From Candidatus Pelagibacter sp. (GTDB lineage: Bacteria; Pseudomonadota; Alphaproteobacteria; Pelagibacterales; Pelagibacteraceae): DNA of 47,319 nucleotides. Below are positions 21,597 through 31,365 of the stretch, in pieces. The translations under genes were made by a program, and so were the position numbers. The stretch spans positions 1-47,319 of the forward strand of contig JADHPA010000003.1 of the NCBI GenBank assembly GCA_016778675.1, written 5' to 3'. Within the stretch, counting starts at the first letter, position 1. Each line of letters starts with the position of its first letter. The notes under the pieces were generated by a model that did no database searches, had not been told where the DNA came from, and saw nothing but the letters and a program-made list of their open reading frames with translations.

Positions 21597-22142
21597 CTAT
21601 AAAGGCTGAATAACCATAATCATTTGCTTCCCATCAAATTTTGGGTGTAGCTCTACTTTGCCAATATCTTGCATATCAGCTTTTATCTTGTCCATTAATT
21701 CCCTACCTAGATGTGAGTGTTGCAGCTCTCTACCTTTAAATCTTATTGTAAATTTTACTTTATCACCTTTGCCAATAAATTTTTTAGCATTTTTAACTTT
21801 AAAATCATAATCATGAGTTTCTGTAACAGGTCTCATTTTGATCTCTTTCAACAAAACAATTTTTTGTTTTTTCTTTGCAACGTTAGCTTTTTTTTGAGCA
21901 TCATACTTAAATTTACCCATGTCGATAATTTTACATACGGGTGGTTTAGCATTTGGAGCTATCTCGATTAGATCTAAGCCTTGTTCTTTAGCCATTGAAA
22001 TGGCTTCGTTAGTATTTATTATTCCAATATTTTCTCCGTCACTTCCAATTACTTGTACTTCTGGAGCCGTAATTCTATTATTAGACTTAGGTCCTTTATC
22101 TTTAGTTCTTCTTTGAAAATAATTTTGTTTAAAATCTGCCAC
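21597..22142 (-). CDS. infC: translation initiation factor IF-3
   Basis: IF-3 binds the 30S subunit and polices initiator tRNA and start-codon choice. The 181-residue protein has the N-domain (APEVQVIGSDGENIGI, GLDLIEIAPNAKPPVCKI), the linker MGKFKYDAQKKANVAKKKQK and the C-domain (KEIKMRPVTETHDYDFK, IRFKGRELQHSHLG). The start is a GTG at 22142 that directly follows the thrS stop (TAA-GTG). Enterobacteria use AUU here for autoregulation. This GTG keeps a non-AUG start, but whether it has the same regulatory meaning is unknown. Confidence 0.97.
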   Translation of the reverse strand: MADFKQNYFQRRTKDKGPKSNNRITAPEVQVIGSDGENIGIINTNEAISMAKEQGLDLIEIAPNAKPPVCKIIDMGKFKYDAQKKANVAKKKQKIVLLKEIKMRPVTETHDYDFKVKNAKKFIGKGDKVKFTIRFKGRELQHSHLGRELMDKIKADMQDIGKVELHPKFDGKQMIMVIQPL

Positions 22143-24059
22143 TTAGTTTGAGGATGCTTTGTTTAAAGCTGAGAAAGTTTTTAAAAATAAGTTTAATTCC
22201 ATATTTTCTTGTTTGTTAGTATCCAATCTTCTAATCGTTACTGAGTTACTGTCAACTTCTTTTTTACCACAAATCAATAAAAGTGGTATTTTTGATAAAG
22301 AATGTTCTCTAATTTTATAATTTAAATTATGATTTTTTAAATCAACTTCAGAGCTCATACCAGCTTCTCTAATTTTTTCATTTACTTCTTTTGCATAGTT
22401 ATCAAACTCCTCCGAGATTGGAATTACAACAACTTGTAAAGGAGCTATCCAAAAAGGAAATTTTCCAGCATAATTTTCTATTAGAATTCCTATAAATCTT
22501 TCTAAAGAACCAAACAAAGCCCTATGTAACATCACGGGTATTTTTTTTGTTCCATCTTTATCAACAAAAGAAGCATCTAATCTTCCAGGTAAATTAAGAT
22601 CAACCTGCAATGTTCCACATTGCCAATCTCTACCAATGGCATCTCTTAGAACAAATTCAATTTTTGGACCATAAAATGCTCCTTCACCTTTGTTAATTGT
22701 ATATTCAAGTTTTGATGCTTTCACCGCATCTAATAAAGCTTTCTCTGCTTTGTCCCAAACATTGTCATCACCAACTCTTAAATCAGGCCTATCTGAATAT
22801 TTTAATATTACATTTTTAAATCCGAGATCTTTGTAAATATCTAAAATTAAATTAGTAACTATTAAGCATTCTTCAGTAATTTGATCCTCAGTACAAAATA
22901 TATGTGCATCATCCTGAGTAAAAGCTCTAACTCTTAATAGACCATGTAAGGCTCCTGAAGGTTCATATCTATGCACCTTTCCAAATTCTGAAATCCTTAA
23001 TGGAAGATCTCTATAGCTTTTTAAACCTTGATTAAAAACCTGTACATGACCTGGGCAATTCATAGGTTTAATAGCAAATACTTTTTCATCTGGTGTCTCA
23101 GATGTATACATGTGCTCACCATACTTTTCCCAATGACCAGATTTTTCCCAAAGAGCTCTGTCTAAAACTTCTGGAGTATTTACTTCCTTGTAGCCAGCTT
23201 TCTCTTGTCTCCCCCTCATATAAGCTACTAATTTTTGAAATAATTTCCAACCTTTTTCATGCCAAAAAACTGCTCCTGGACTCTCTTCTCTAAAATGAAA
23301 TAAGTCCATTTCCTTTCCTAGCTTTCGGTGATCTCTTTTTTCTGCTTCTTCTATTCTTTTTAAATATTCATCTAAATCTTTTTGTGAAGCCCAACTTGTT
23401 CCATAAATCCTTTGTAACATTTCATTATTGGAGTCTCCTCTCCAATAAGCTCCCGATACTTTAGTTAATTTAAAATATTTTCCAATTTTTCCTGTTGAAG
23501 GTAAATGTGGACCCCTACATAAATCATGCCAATCACCATGAAAATATATAGAAACATCTTCTCCCTTGGGAATACTTTCAATAATTTCAGCTTTATACAC
23601 CTCTCCAATCTCTTTAAAGTGAGATATTGCTTTATCTCTATTCCAAACTTCTCTTGTTGTTGGAACGTCTCTATCAACAATCTCTTTCATTTTATTTTCA
23701 ATTTTTTTTAAATCTTCTTCTGTAAAAGGTTCTTTTCTGGAAAAATCATAATAAAAACCATTTTCAATAATTGGTCCTATGGTCACTTGTGTTCCAGAAA
23801 AAAGTTCCTGAACTGCCATTGCTGTTATATGAGCTGTATCATGCCTAATGGTTTCTAGGCCTTCTTTATCTTTGGGAGTAAAAATTTTAATTGTACAATC
23901 TTTATCTATAACATGACTTAAATCTTTAAGCTCATCATTTACACTAATTATGCTTGCTTGCTTAGATAAAGACTTACTAATCTTTTCTGCAACCTCAAGA
24001 CCTGTTACTTTATTTGGAAAATCTAAAGTGTTTCCGTCTGGTAATGTAATTAATGGCAT
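22143..24059 (-). CDS. thrS: threonyl-tRNA synthetase
   Basis: ThrRS charges tRNA-Thr and edits mischarged serine. At 638 residues it is full length. The order is a TGS domain (1-60), an editing domain with HDTAH at 73-77 and its later partner CRGPH, a class II catalytic core (FAIKPMNCPGHVQVF, ISEFGKVHRYEPSGALHGLLRVRAFTQDDAHIF, QCGTLQVDLNLP, HRALFGSLERF) and an anticodon-binding domain (APLQVVVIPIS onward). It abuts infC on one side and the GT4 gene on the other (start directly after its stop), with no space for its own promoter. Confidence 0.98.
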   Translation of the reverse strand: MPLITLPDGNTLDFPNKVTGLEVAEKISKSLSKQASIISVNDELKDLSHVIDKDCTIKIFTPKDKEGLETIRHDTAHITAMAVQELFSGTQVTIGPIIENGFYYDFSRKEPFTEEDLKKIENKMKEIVDRDVPTTREVWNRDKAISHFKEIGEVYKAEIIESIPKGEDVSIYFHGDWHDLCRGPHLPSTGKIGKYFKLTKVSGAYWRGDSNNEMLQRIYGTSWASQKDLDEYLKRIEEAEKRDHRKLGKEMDLFHFREESPGAVFWHEKGWKLFQKLVAYMRGRQEKAGYKEVNTPEVLDRALWEKSGHWEKYGEHMYTSETPDEKVFAIKPMNCPGHVQVFNQGLKSYRDLPLRISEFGKVHRYEPSGALHGLLRVRAFTQDDAHIFCTEDQITEECLIVTNLILDIYKDLGFKNVILKYSDRPDLRVGDDNVWDKAEKALLDAVKASKLEYTINKGEGAFYGPKIEFVLRDAIGRDWQCGTLQVDLNLPGRLDASFVDKDGTKKIPVMLHRALFGSLERFIGILIENYAGKFPFWIAPLQVVVIPISEEFDNYAKEVNEKIREAGMSSEVDLKNHNLNYKIREHSLSKIPLLLICGKKEVDSNSVTIRRLDTNKQENMELNLFLKTFSALNKASSN

Positions 24060-25214
24060 TTAATTTAATAATTTTTTGTATTCTGAATATGTAGAAAAAC
24101 ACATTTTTTCAACATTAAATTTCTTAATTATATTTTTTCTACCTTCTATGCCAATAGATTTCAATCTAGATTCATCTAATTGTAAAACTTCTACTATTTT
24201 TTCAGATAAAGATTCTGGATCACTAGATTTAAATAAAAAACCTGTTTTTTTATCAATGATTGTTTCATTAGATCCACCTATATCGCTAGCTATTATTGGC
24301 TTTTCCATTGATTGAGCCTCAACTGCAACCCTACCAAAGGCCTCTGGCTCTATAGAAGCTGAAACAACTAAACTAGATATTTTATATGCAAGTGGCATAT
24401 TTTTACAATGTTCTATAAATTTTAATTGGCCTGTTAGTCTATGTTGCTCTGCTAATCTTTTTATTTTTTTTGTATAAATATCTCTTCCCTGGTCACTTCC
24501 AAGAATGACGGCATAAAATGATTGAAAGCCTAATTTTTTGTTAGCAAGGTTTAATGCTTCAATAAAAATCTCCTGTCCCTTCCATGAGGTTAAACGACCA
24601 GGCATTAATATTATTTTTTTACCTCTAGTTAATTCCCATTGAGAAATAAGTTTGTTTTCCTGGTCTTCTAAAGTTGTAGAAGGATCAAAGTAATCTACAT
24701 TAATTCCTCTAAATATTACTAAAAATTTTTTTTTTACATTAAGATACTTTTTATAATTATGACTGATGTGTGAAAAAATAAAATTGGAACCTGCTATAAT
24801 TAAATCTGATCTAACCATTACTGAATTGTAAAATTTTTTAATTGAATTATTAAAATTATACGTTCCATGAAATGTGGTAACAAATTTTCTTCTAGTTATT
24901 TTGGTTGCAATTAGGCATGACCACGCTGGTGCACGGCTTCTTGCGTGCACTATCGAAATATTATTTAACAAAATAATAAAGATTAAAGCTATAGAATTAA
25001 AAATTATTAATAATGGATTCTTACTATGTACAGGAAGTTTAATTAATTTAACTTTTTTTTTATCTATGAATTTTAATAACTCCCCTCCACTAGTAACTAT
25101 ATAAGACGAGCAATTATTTTCTGGTAGGTAATGTGCAAGATCATAACAACCTGTTTCTGCCCCACCATATCCAAGCTTTGGTATTACTTGCAAAACTTTT
25201 AATTTTGAAGACAT
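24060..25214 (-). CDS. glycosyltransferase family 4 (GT-B) protein
   Basis: A retaining GT-B enzyme of 384 residues. The N-terminal domain opens with VLQVIPKLGYGGAETGCYDLA, a typical GT4 acceptor-side start. The C-terminal nucleotide-sugar domain has LMPGRLTSWKGQEIFIEAL and the EPEAFGRVAVEAQSMEKPIIASDIGG segment with the E-x7-E motif. It probably adds a sugar to LPS or another surface glycan; the donor is unknown. It is the first gene of the minus-strand unit, and thrS starts directly after its stop, so ribosome and synthetase genes may share its promoter. It is divergent from the hydrolase gene, 42 bases away. Confidence 0.92.
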   Translation of the reverse strand: MSSKLKVLQVIPKLGYGGAETGCYDLAHYLPENNCSSYIVTSGGELLKFIDKKKVKLIKLPVHSKNPLLIIFNSIALIFIILLNNISIVHARSRAPAWSCLIATKITRRKFVTTFHGTYNFNNSIKKFYNSVMVRSDLIIAGSNFIFSHISHNYKKYLNVKKKFLVIFRGINVDYFDPSTTLEDQENKLISQWELTRGKKIILMPGRLTSWKGQEIFIEALNLANKKLGFQSFYAVILGSDQGRDIYTKKIKRLAEQHRLTGQLKFIEHCKNMPLAYKISSLVVSASIEPEAFGRVAVEAQSMEKPIIASDIGGSNETIIDKKTGFLFKSSDPESLSEKIVEVLQLDESRLKSIGIEGRKNIIKKFNVEKMCFSTYSEYKKLLN

Positions 25215-25256
25215 TTGATAGAACTATATATTAAGAATGAATTCTAATAAACTGAT

Positions 25257-26012
25257 ATGAATAAATTTAAATATCTCAAAATTTCAAATAACAAACAAAT
25301 AAGATATCTTACCAATAATTATAAGAAAAACTTGTACGTTGTTTTTCTACACGGTTTTATGTCAAATATTGAGGGTGAAAAACCAAATACTATTTTTAAA
25401 TATACCAAAAATAACAAACTGGGTTTTCTTGCACTTGAATACTCAGGTCATGGAAAATCAACTGGTAAATTTACAGATGGCAATATCAGCAAGTGGACTA
25501 GAGAAGTAAAAATAACTATAAAAAAAATAGTAGGTAAAAATCCATTTATCTTAGTAGGTTCAAGTATGGGTGCATGGCTTTCACTTAACCAATTTAAATT
25601 TTTTGGAAATCAAATTAAAGGTTTTTTAGGCATTGGTTCAGCTCCAGAATTTTTACAGAACCTAATGTGGAAAAAGTTCTCCAAACCAATGAAAAAAGAA
25701 ACAATTAAAAATGGAATTTATCATTTAAAACATGGCAATTATGAATATCCAATTACTTATCAGTTAATAAAAGATGGAAGAAAAAATAGAATTTTAAACA
25801 AAAAAATAAAATCTTTTATAGACGTTGTGATGATCCACGGAAGCAAAGATGAGGTTGTTCCAAAAGTATATTCAAAAAAAATTTTAAAGATATTTACTAA
25901 TGCAAAAAAGAAATTAGTAATAATTAAAGATGGTGATCACAGCCTTTCAACAAAAAAGGGGCTGAAAAAAATAATTTTAGAACTTAATAAAATTGTCTCT
26001 AATATAGCTTAA
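25257..26012 (+). CDS. alpha/beta hydrolase, ABHD10-like
   Basis: A serine hydrolase of 251 residues. The oxyanion region is VVFLHGFMSNIEG, the strand LALEYSGHGKSTGKF follows, the nucleophile elbow is VGSSMGAW with S103, the acid is probably in MIHGSKDEVVP, and the His in KDGDHSLS. The combination EYSGHG-S-G-F-DG-I-W recalls ABHD10 and its alphaproteobacterial relatives, which act on acyl esters or S-acyl groups. No signal peptide is seen, so it is cytoplasmic. Its last 36 bases overlap the opposing YeeZ-like gene, an unusually long tail-to-tail overlap. The substrate is not known. Confidence 0.88.
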   Translation: MNKFKYLKISNNKQIRYLTNNYKKNLYVVFLHGFMSNIEGEKPNTIFKYTKNNKLGFLALEYSGHGKSTGKFTDGNISKWTREVKITIKKIVGKNPFILVGSSMGAWLSLNQFKFFGNQIKGFLGIGSAPEFLQNLMWKKFSKPMKKETIKNGIYHLKHGNYEYPITYQLIKDGRKNRILNKKIKSFIDVVMIHGSKDEVVPKVYSKKILKIFTNAKKKLVIIKDGDHSLSTKKGLKKIILELNKIVSNIA

Positions 26013-26858
26013 GCCCTCTACGTAACTTGGAAACTTTAATTTGTAATTAAAATAATCTTTAATTTTTTCATTACTCACTTTTTTTGACTCTTTGTAAAAA
26101 TTTTTTAACATTTCACTTTTTATTTCATCTACTTCAATTTTTTTAACATTTTTAATTCCTAACAATTTTGCTGCATATAATATAATTTCCTCAGAGGATG
26201 AGGGTTTATCATCTGCTAGATTATATATTTCTCCTGATTTAAATTTAAAAATTGAAGCAAATAAAAAGTTTGCAATATCCACTACATGAATTCTTGAAAA
26301 GTAGTGATCTGTTTTATTAATTATATTTACTTCACTTGATTTTAAGCGTGAAAGAGTATTTTTTTCATTAGAATAAATTCCTGATAATCTAAAGATTTGA
26401 ATCGGTAATTCATTATTTTTAGCAAATGAGATCCAAGAATTTTCTGTTTCAAGTCTTGCCAAACCCTTATCTGTAAATGGGTTTGTTTTGCTACTTTCAT
26501 TTACCCATTTTCCTTTATGATCACCATAAACACTAGTTGAAGATAAATAAGTTATCCATTTTACTTTTGAAGTTTTAATGAATTCGGAAAAATTTTTTAA
26601 AACAATATCTTCTTTATTAATTGGAGGTATAGAAATTAAGATATGAGTTGCTTGATTTAATTTAATTAATAGATCTCTATCAAATTTTTTATCATCAAAA
26701 AGATAATTATTATATTCAATACCATTAGAGGTTTTTTCTGATGATTCTGACCTAGAAGTTACTGATAAATTAAGCTTGTAGTTCTCTGTACTTAATTTTT
26801 TAATAAAATTTTTTGCTACTTGGCCAAAACCAAAACAAAAAATATTTATTTCCTTCAC
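25977..26858 (-). CDS. NAD-dependent epimerase/dehydratase family protein (YeeZ-like)
   Basis: An atypical short-chain dehydrogenase/reductase of 293 residues. The nucleotide loop is CFGFGQVAKNF, close to a G-x-G-x-x-A motif, and the central ITYLSSTSVYGDHKGKWVNESS matches the YeeZ group (SSTSVYGD..G.WV.E). No classic Y-x-x-x-K is evident, as in that group. The function of YeeZ proteins is poorly defined. The gene starts 1 base after the gltB stop, so it is the third gene of gltD-gltB. It converges with the hydrolase gene with a 36-base overlap. Confidence 0.82.
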   Translation of the reverse strand: MKEINIFCFGFGQVAKNFIKKLSTENYKLNLSVTSRSESSEKTSNGIEYNNYLFDDKKFDRDLLIKLNQATHILISIPPINKEDIVLKNFSEFIKTSKVKWITYLSSTSVYGDHKGKWVNESSKTNPFTDKGLARLETENSWISFAKNNELPIQIFRLSGIYSNEKNTLSRLKSSEVNIINKTDHYFSRIHVVDIANFLFASIFKFKSGEIYNLADDKPSSSEEIILYAAKLLGIKNVKKIEVDEIKSEMLKNFYKESKKVSNEKIKDYFNYKLKFPSYVEGLSYIRDNFIKF

Positions 26859-26859
26859 T

Positions 26860-29800
26860 TTAACTTACTTCTTTTATAATGGGTTTTATGCTTAAAGGGT
26901 TTTCAAGTTTATCAATCATTTCTTTTGGACAAATTTGAATAAAGTTAGAAATTTCTTTATCAAAATTTTCAATTATCTTTTTAGATAAATTTGAATTTGT
27001 CTCAATATGATGCTCTTTGATTAATCCTTTTAAATAATTAATCCAGTATTCTGTTTCTGGCGTTTGCCAAATTATACTTTCTGGATTAGCTTTTTTATCA
27101 AATTCATTATTAATATTATAAACGAAAGCTATACCTCCCGTCATACCTGCTCCGAAGTTATCTCCAACATCACCTAAAACAACTACTGTTCCCCCTGTCA
27201 TATATTCACATGCATTAGAATCGCAACCCTCAATAACTGATACTGAGCCTGAATTTCTAACAGCATACCTCTCTCCTGCTTGACCAGCTGCAAAAAGCTT
27301 ACCTGAAGTTGCTCCATATAAAACCGTATTTCCAATTATTGTATTTTCATATGAAACAAGATTACTTTCATCTGGAAGTTTAACAACTATTGTTGCTCCT
27401 GAAAGTCCTTTACCAACATAATCATTTGCATCTCCTTTTAAAATGAGTTTCAGTCCTTTTATACCGAAGGCTCCAAAAGATTGTCCTGCTGTTCCCTTAA
27501 AATTTAAAGTTAAAAAATTTGCCTCTAAAGCTTCTGATCCATATTTTTCGTATAAGTGATTAGAAATTCTAGTTCCAACAGTTCTGTGTATATTTTTAAT
27601 AATAAATTCTTTTTCTAAAACTTTTACTTTTCCTATCTTATCTTTTATTTCAGGTAAAATCTCTTGATCCAAAGTATCTGGAACTTCATTTATTTCTGGT
27701 GTTGTACAATATCTTGTATTATCTCCAGCATCTGTTTGAACAAAAAGTGGATTTAAATCTAAATCATCAAGATTGGGTGATGCTTTACTGATCTGGCGCA
27801 ATAAGTCAGTTCTGCCAATTACCTCATTTAAAGATTTAAACCCTAATTCAGCTAAAATTTCTCTTACTTCTTCACCAATAAATCTAAATAAATTCACTAC
27901 TTTATCAGGAGTGCCTGTAAATTTTTCTCTTAGTTTTTCATCCTGAGTACAAACTCCGACTGGGCATGTATTTGAATGACATTGTCTAACCATTATACAT
28001 CCCATTGCCACAAGTGCTGTAGTCGCTACTCCATACTCTTCTGCACCCATCATGGCTGCAATAACCACATCTCTTCCAGTTTTAATTCCCCCATCTGTTC
28101 TTAATGTAACTTTATGTCTTAAATTATTTAAAGTTAAAACCTGATTGGCTTCTGTCAATCCCATTTCCCAAGGTATGCCTACATATTTAACACTTGTTTG
28201 AGGCGTTGCACCTGTGCCACCATTGTGTCCTGAGATTAAAATTATATCGGCTTTAGCTTTTGCAACACCGGCTGCTATTGTTCCAATTCCTGAAGATGCT
28301 ACTAATTTTACTCCAACTCTTGCTTTAGGATTTGCTTGCTTTAAATCATAAATTAGCTGTGCTAAATCCTCTATTGAATAAATATCATGATGAGGGGGAG
28401 GTGATATTAATGTTACTCCAGGTGTTGAATGTCTTAATTTAGCTATCTCTTTTGTAACTTTAAATCCAGGTAATTGTCCTCCTTCTCCAGGCTTTGCTCC
28501 TTGTGCAATTTTAATTTCTATTTCATTACAGTTATTTAAATATTTTAAAGTTACTCCAAATCTAGCTGATGCAATTTGTTTTACTCTTGAATTTGCACTA
28601 TCTCCATTTTGCATTTTTACAAATCTTTTTTCATCTTCTCCACCTTCTCCACTACAAGATGCACCTTTAATTCTATTCATTCCTATAGCTAAAGTTTCAT
28701 GAGCCTCTTTTGATAATGCTCCATGAGACATACTCCCACTTCCAAATCTAGTTAATATATTTTCAATTGGCTCAACTTCTGAGACTTGAATCGGTGATTT
28801 TAAATTTTTAGTTTTAAAACCAATTAAATCTCTAAGATGAATAGGTGGTAGGTTATAAATTCCTTCTGCATATTTTTTATATGCCTCATATGAATTAGAT
28901 GAGACAGCACTTTGTAATAAATGTATTAGCTTTCCTTGATATTGATGCACTTCACCATTTTTTCTATACCTGTATATGCCACCAATAGGCAATACAGAAT
29001 CTGTGCTTTCAAAAGCTTCTTTATGAATTGTTCTTAATTTTTTTTCTATTCCAATTAAACCTATGCCTGAAATTTTTGATAGAACTCCAGGAAAATATGC
29101 TGATGCCACTGTCCTACTTAAACCAACTGTCTCAAAATTACATCCCCCTCGATAAGAACTGATAACTGAAATTCCCATCTTCGACATAATCTTCAAGAGT
29201 CCATAATTTACTGATTGCACATATCTTTCTATGCATTCATCATATCCATACTTACCAAATAATTTTTTTTCAAATCTTTGGTATAGACTATCTAATGCTA
29301 GATATGGGTTAACTGTGGTAGCTCCTACTCCTATAAGAGTTGCAAATGAATGTGTATCTAGGGCCTCTCCTGTTTGAGCATTAATAGACACATAACCTCT
29401 TAATTTTTTTTTAATAAGATGTGTATTAACTGCTCCAACACTTAAAAGCATTGGAATTGGCAACCTTTCATTTGAAATATTTTTATCACTTAGCACCAGT
29501 TGAGTTAGGCCCTGCCTAGCAGATATTTCAGACTCCCTTTGAATTCTTTCAATGGCACAATCTAGATTTTCATCTTTTGAAAAAGTACAGTCGATGGTTT
29601 TAGAATTTTGACCAAAAAAATTTATAAACTTATCTAATTGTGAATTAGATAAAATAGGACTGTCTAAAACATATATATTTTCTTTAATTAAGTTAGTAAA
29701 ATCCAATATATTTCCAAGATTACCAAAACGAGTTTTTAAACTCATAACTTTATTTTCTCTAAGAGAGTCAATTGGTGGATTTGTTACTTGGCTAAAATTT

Positions 29801-31365
29801 TGTCTAAAAAAATGATAAAGAGGTCTATACCTATCAGACAATACCGCTAAAGGCGTATCATCACCCATTGAACCAATGGCCTCTTTGCCGTCTTCGGCCA
29901 TGGGATGTAGAATAAGCTCTAAATCCTCTAAACTATATCCAAAAGCATGCTGTCTTTTTCTAAGTTCGTCTCCTGAAAAGATAGATTTTTCATTCTTAAT
30001 TGGAAATTTTTTATCTAAATCAATAATTTGATTATTAAAGTGTTTAAATTCTTTAGCTAAATAATCTTTAATTTCTATATTGGTAAATACTTTACCTTTA
30101 GCAATTCTAACACCAATTATTTCACCAGGTCCTAATCTACCTTTTTTAACTATTTTTTTCTCATCGATCTCAACCATTCCTGTTTCAGACCCAGCACACA
30201 ATATTCTATCTTTAGTAATTGTATATCTCATTGGCCGTAAACCATTTCTATCGGTAGCTACTAAGGCCCATTCATTATCTGTTGCTGCAATTGCTGCAGG
30301 ACCATCCCATGGCTCCATTGTACTATTTAAGAAGTTAAATAATTGTAAATGATCCTTTGGAAGTGTTTTGCTTTTTTTAGACCAAGCATCAGGAATTAAC
30401 ATTAATTTCGCAAGTGGTGCTGATTGACCTGAAATATTTAATAATTCAAATACACTATCAAGAGAAGCTGAGTCTGATGACCCTGGTGGAATAACAGGCT
30501 TTAAGTTTTCCATATCATCAAATAATGGGCTATCCATTTCTTGCTCATGGACTTTCATCCAATTGAAGTTTCCTTTAAGTGTATTAATCTCACCATTATG
30601 AGCTATTGCTCTAAAAGGTTGAGCCAGATCCCAACTTGGTGCTGTGTTTGTAGAAAATCTTTGATGAAATATTGCAAATCTAGAAATGAATCTTTCATCT
30701 TTTAAATCTTCATAAAAGTCTGCAATTGATTCTGCTAAAAACATTCCTTTATAGATAATTGATTTTGAGCTTAACGAGCAAATGTAAAAATCTTTAATTG
30801 CATTTTTAATTGCTTCCTTTTCAATTTTTCTTCTAGTTTCGTAAATTTTTCTCTCTAATTCTTTTTCAGTTAAATTTTTATTATTATGTTTAAATAAAAC
30901 CTGCGTAATTTCTGGCCTAGTAAGATTTGCTTTTTCTCCTAGAACTTTTGGATTTACAGGTACTTGTCTCCATCCGTAGATACTAAAGTTACTTTTTGTT
31001 AATTCACTTTCAACGACTGTTCTTGCATTTTCTTGAGCTTCATAATTATTTCTTGGTAAAAATATCATTCCAACACAAATTTCAGATCCATCATGATCGT
31101 GGCCTGTAATTTCAATTTTTTCAGCAAAAAAATCAGATGGAATTTCTATATGTATCCCAGCTCCATCTCCTGTCTTGCCATCGGCATCGACTGCACCTCT
31201 ATGCCAAACAGCTTTTAAAGCATTAATTCCATATTCAACTACTTTTCTTGATTTTTTTCCTTCTGTGGAAGCAATTAAACCTACTCCACAAGCATCATGC
31301 TCCATCTCTTTTGAATAAACATGTCCTTCTTCAAGTATTTTGAGATTTTTTTTATAATTTTTCAC
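26860..31365 (-). CDS. gltB: glutamate synthase (NADPH) large subunit
   Basis: GltB makes two glutamates from glutamine and 2-oxoglutarate. At 1501 residues it is full length. C26 in EHDACGVGLIAS is the class II amidotransferase nucleophile, so the first 25 residues are a likely cleaved propeptide. The central and FMN domains follow, including GGEDEKRF, GAKPGEGGQLPG, PPPHHDIYSIEDLAQLI and GHNGGTGA. The 3Fe-4S ligands are in CIMVRQCHSNTC, and the C-terminal beta-helix is GXXG-rich (GLSGATIVV, YGATSGKLFAAGQAGERYAVRNSG). It starts with GTG, sharing one base with the gltD stop (TAGTG). The unit gltD-gltB-YeeZ-like is on the minus strand. Confidence 0.97.
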   Translation of the reverse strand: MKNYKKNLKILEEGHVYSKEMEHDACGVGLIASTEGKKSRKVVEYGINALKAVWHRGAVDADGKTGDGAGIHIEIPSDFFAEKIEITGHDHDGSEICVGMIFLPRNNYEAQENARTVVESELTKSNFSIYGWRQVPVNPKVLGEKANLTRPEITQVLFKHNNKNLTEKELERKIYETRRKIEKEAIKNAIKDFYICSLSSKSIIYKGMFLAESIADFYEDLKDERFISRFAIFHQRFSTNTAPSWDLAQPFRAIAHNGEINTLKGNFNWMKVHEQEMDSPLFDDMENLKPVIPPGSSDSASLDSVFELLNISGQSAPLAKLMLIPDAWSKKSKTLPKDHLQLFNFLNSTMEPWDGPAAIAATDNEWALVATDRNGLRPMRYTITKDRILCAGSETGMVEIDEKKIVKKGRLGPGEIIGVRIAKGKVFTNIEIKDYLAKEFKHFNNQIIDLDKKFPIKNEKSIFSGDELRKRQHAFGYSLEDLELILHPMAEDGKEAIGSMGDDTPLAVLSDRYRPLYHFFRQNFSQVTNPPIDSLRENKVMSLKTRFGNLGNILDFTNLIKENIYVLDSPILSNSQLDKFINFFGQNSKTIDCTFSKDENLDCAIERIQRESEISARQGLTQLVLSDKNISNERLPIPMLLSVGAVNTHLIKKKLRGYVSINAQTGEALDTHSFATLIGVGATTVNPYLALDSLYQRFEKKLFGKYGYDECIERYVQSVNYGLLKIMSKMGISVISSYRGGCNFETVGLSRTVASAYFPGVLSKISGIGLIGIEKKLRTIHKEAFESTDSVLPIGGIYRYRKNGEVHQYQGKLIHLLQSAVSSNSYEAYKKYAEGIYNLPPIHLRDLIGFKTKNLKSPIQVSEVEPIENILTRFGSGSMSHGALSKEAHETLAIGMNRIKGASCSGEGGEDEKRFVKMQNGDSANSRVKQIASARFGVTLKYLNNCNEIEIKIAQGAKPGEGGQLPGFKVTKEIAKLRHSTPGVTLISPPPHHDIYSIEDLAQLIYDLKQANPKARVGVKLVASSGIGTIAAGVAKAKADIILISGHNGGTGATPQTSVKYVGIPWEMGLTEANQVLTLNNLRHKVTLRTDGGIKTGRDVVIAAMMGAEEYGVATTALVAMGCIMVRQCHSNTCPVGVCTQDEKLREKFTGTPDKVVNLFRFIGEEVREILAELGFKSLNEVIGRTDLLRQISKASPNLDDLDLNPLFVQTDAGDNTRYCTTPEINEVPDTLDQEILPEIKDKIGKVKVLEKEFIIKNIHRTVGTRISNHLYEKYGSEALEANFLTLNFKGTAGQSFGAFGIKGLKLILKGDANDYVGKGLSGATIVVKLPDESNLVSYENTIIGNTVLYGATSGKLFAAGQAGERYAVRNSGSVSVIEGCDSNACEYMTGGTVVVLGDVGDNFGAGMTGGIAFVYNINNEFDKKANPESIIWQTPETEYWINYLKGLIKEHHIETNSNLSKKIIENFDKEISNFIQICPKEMIDKLENPLSIKPIIKEVS

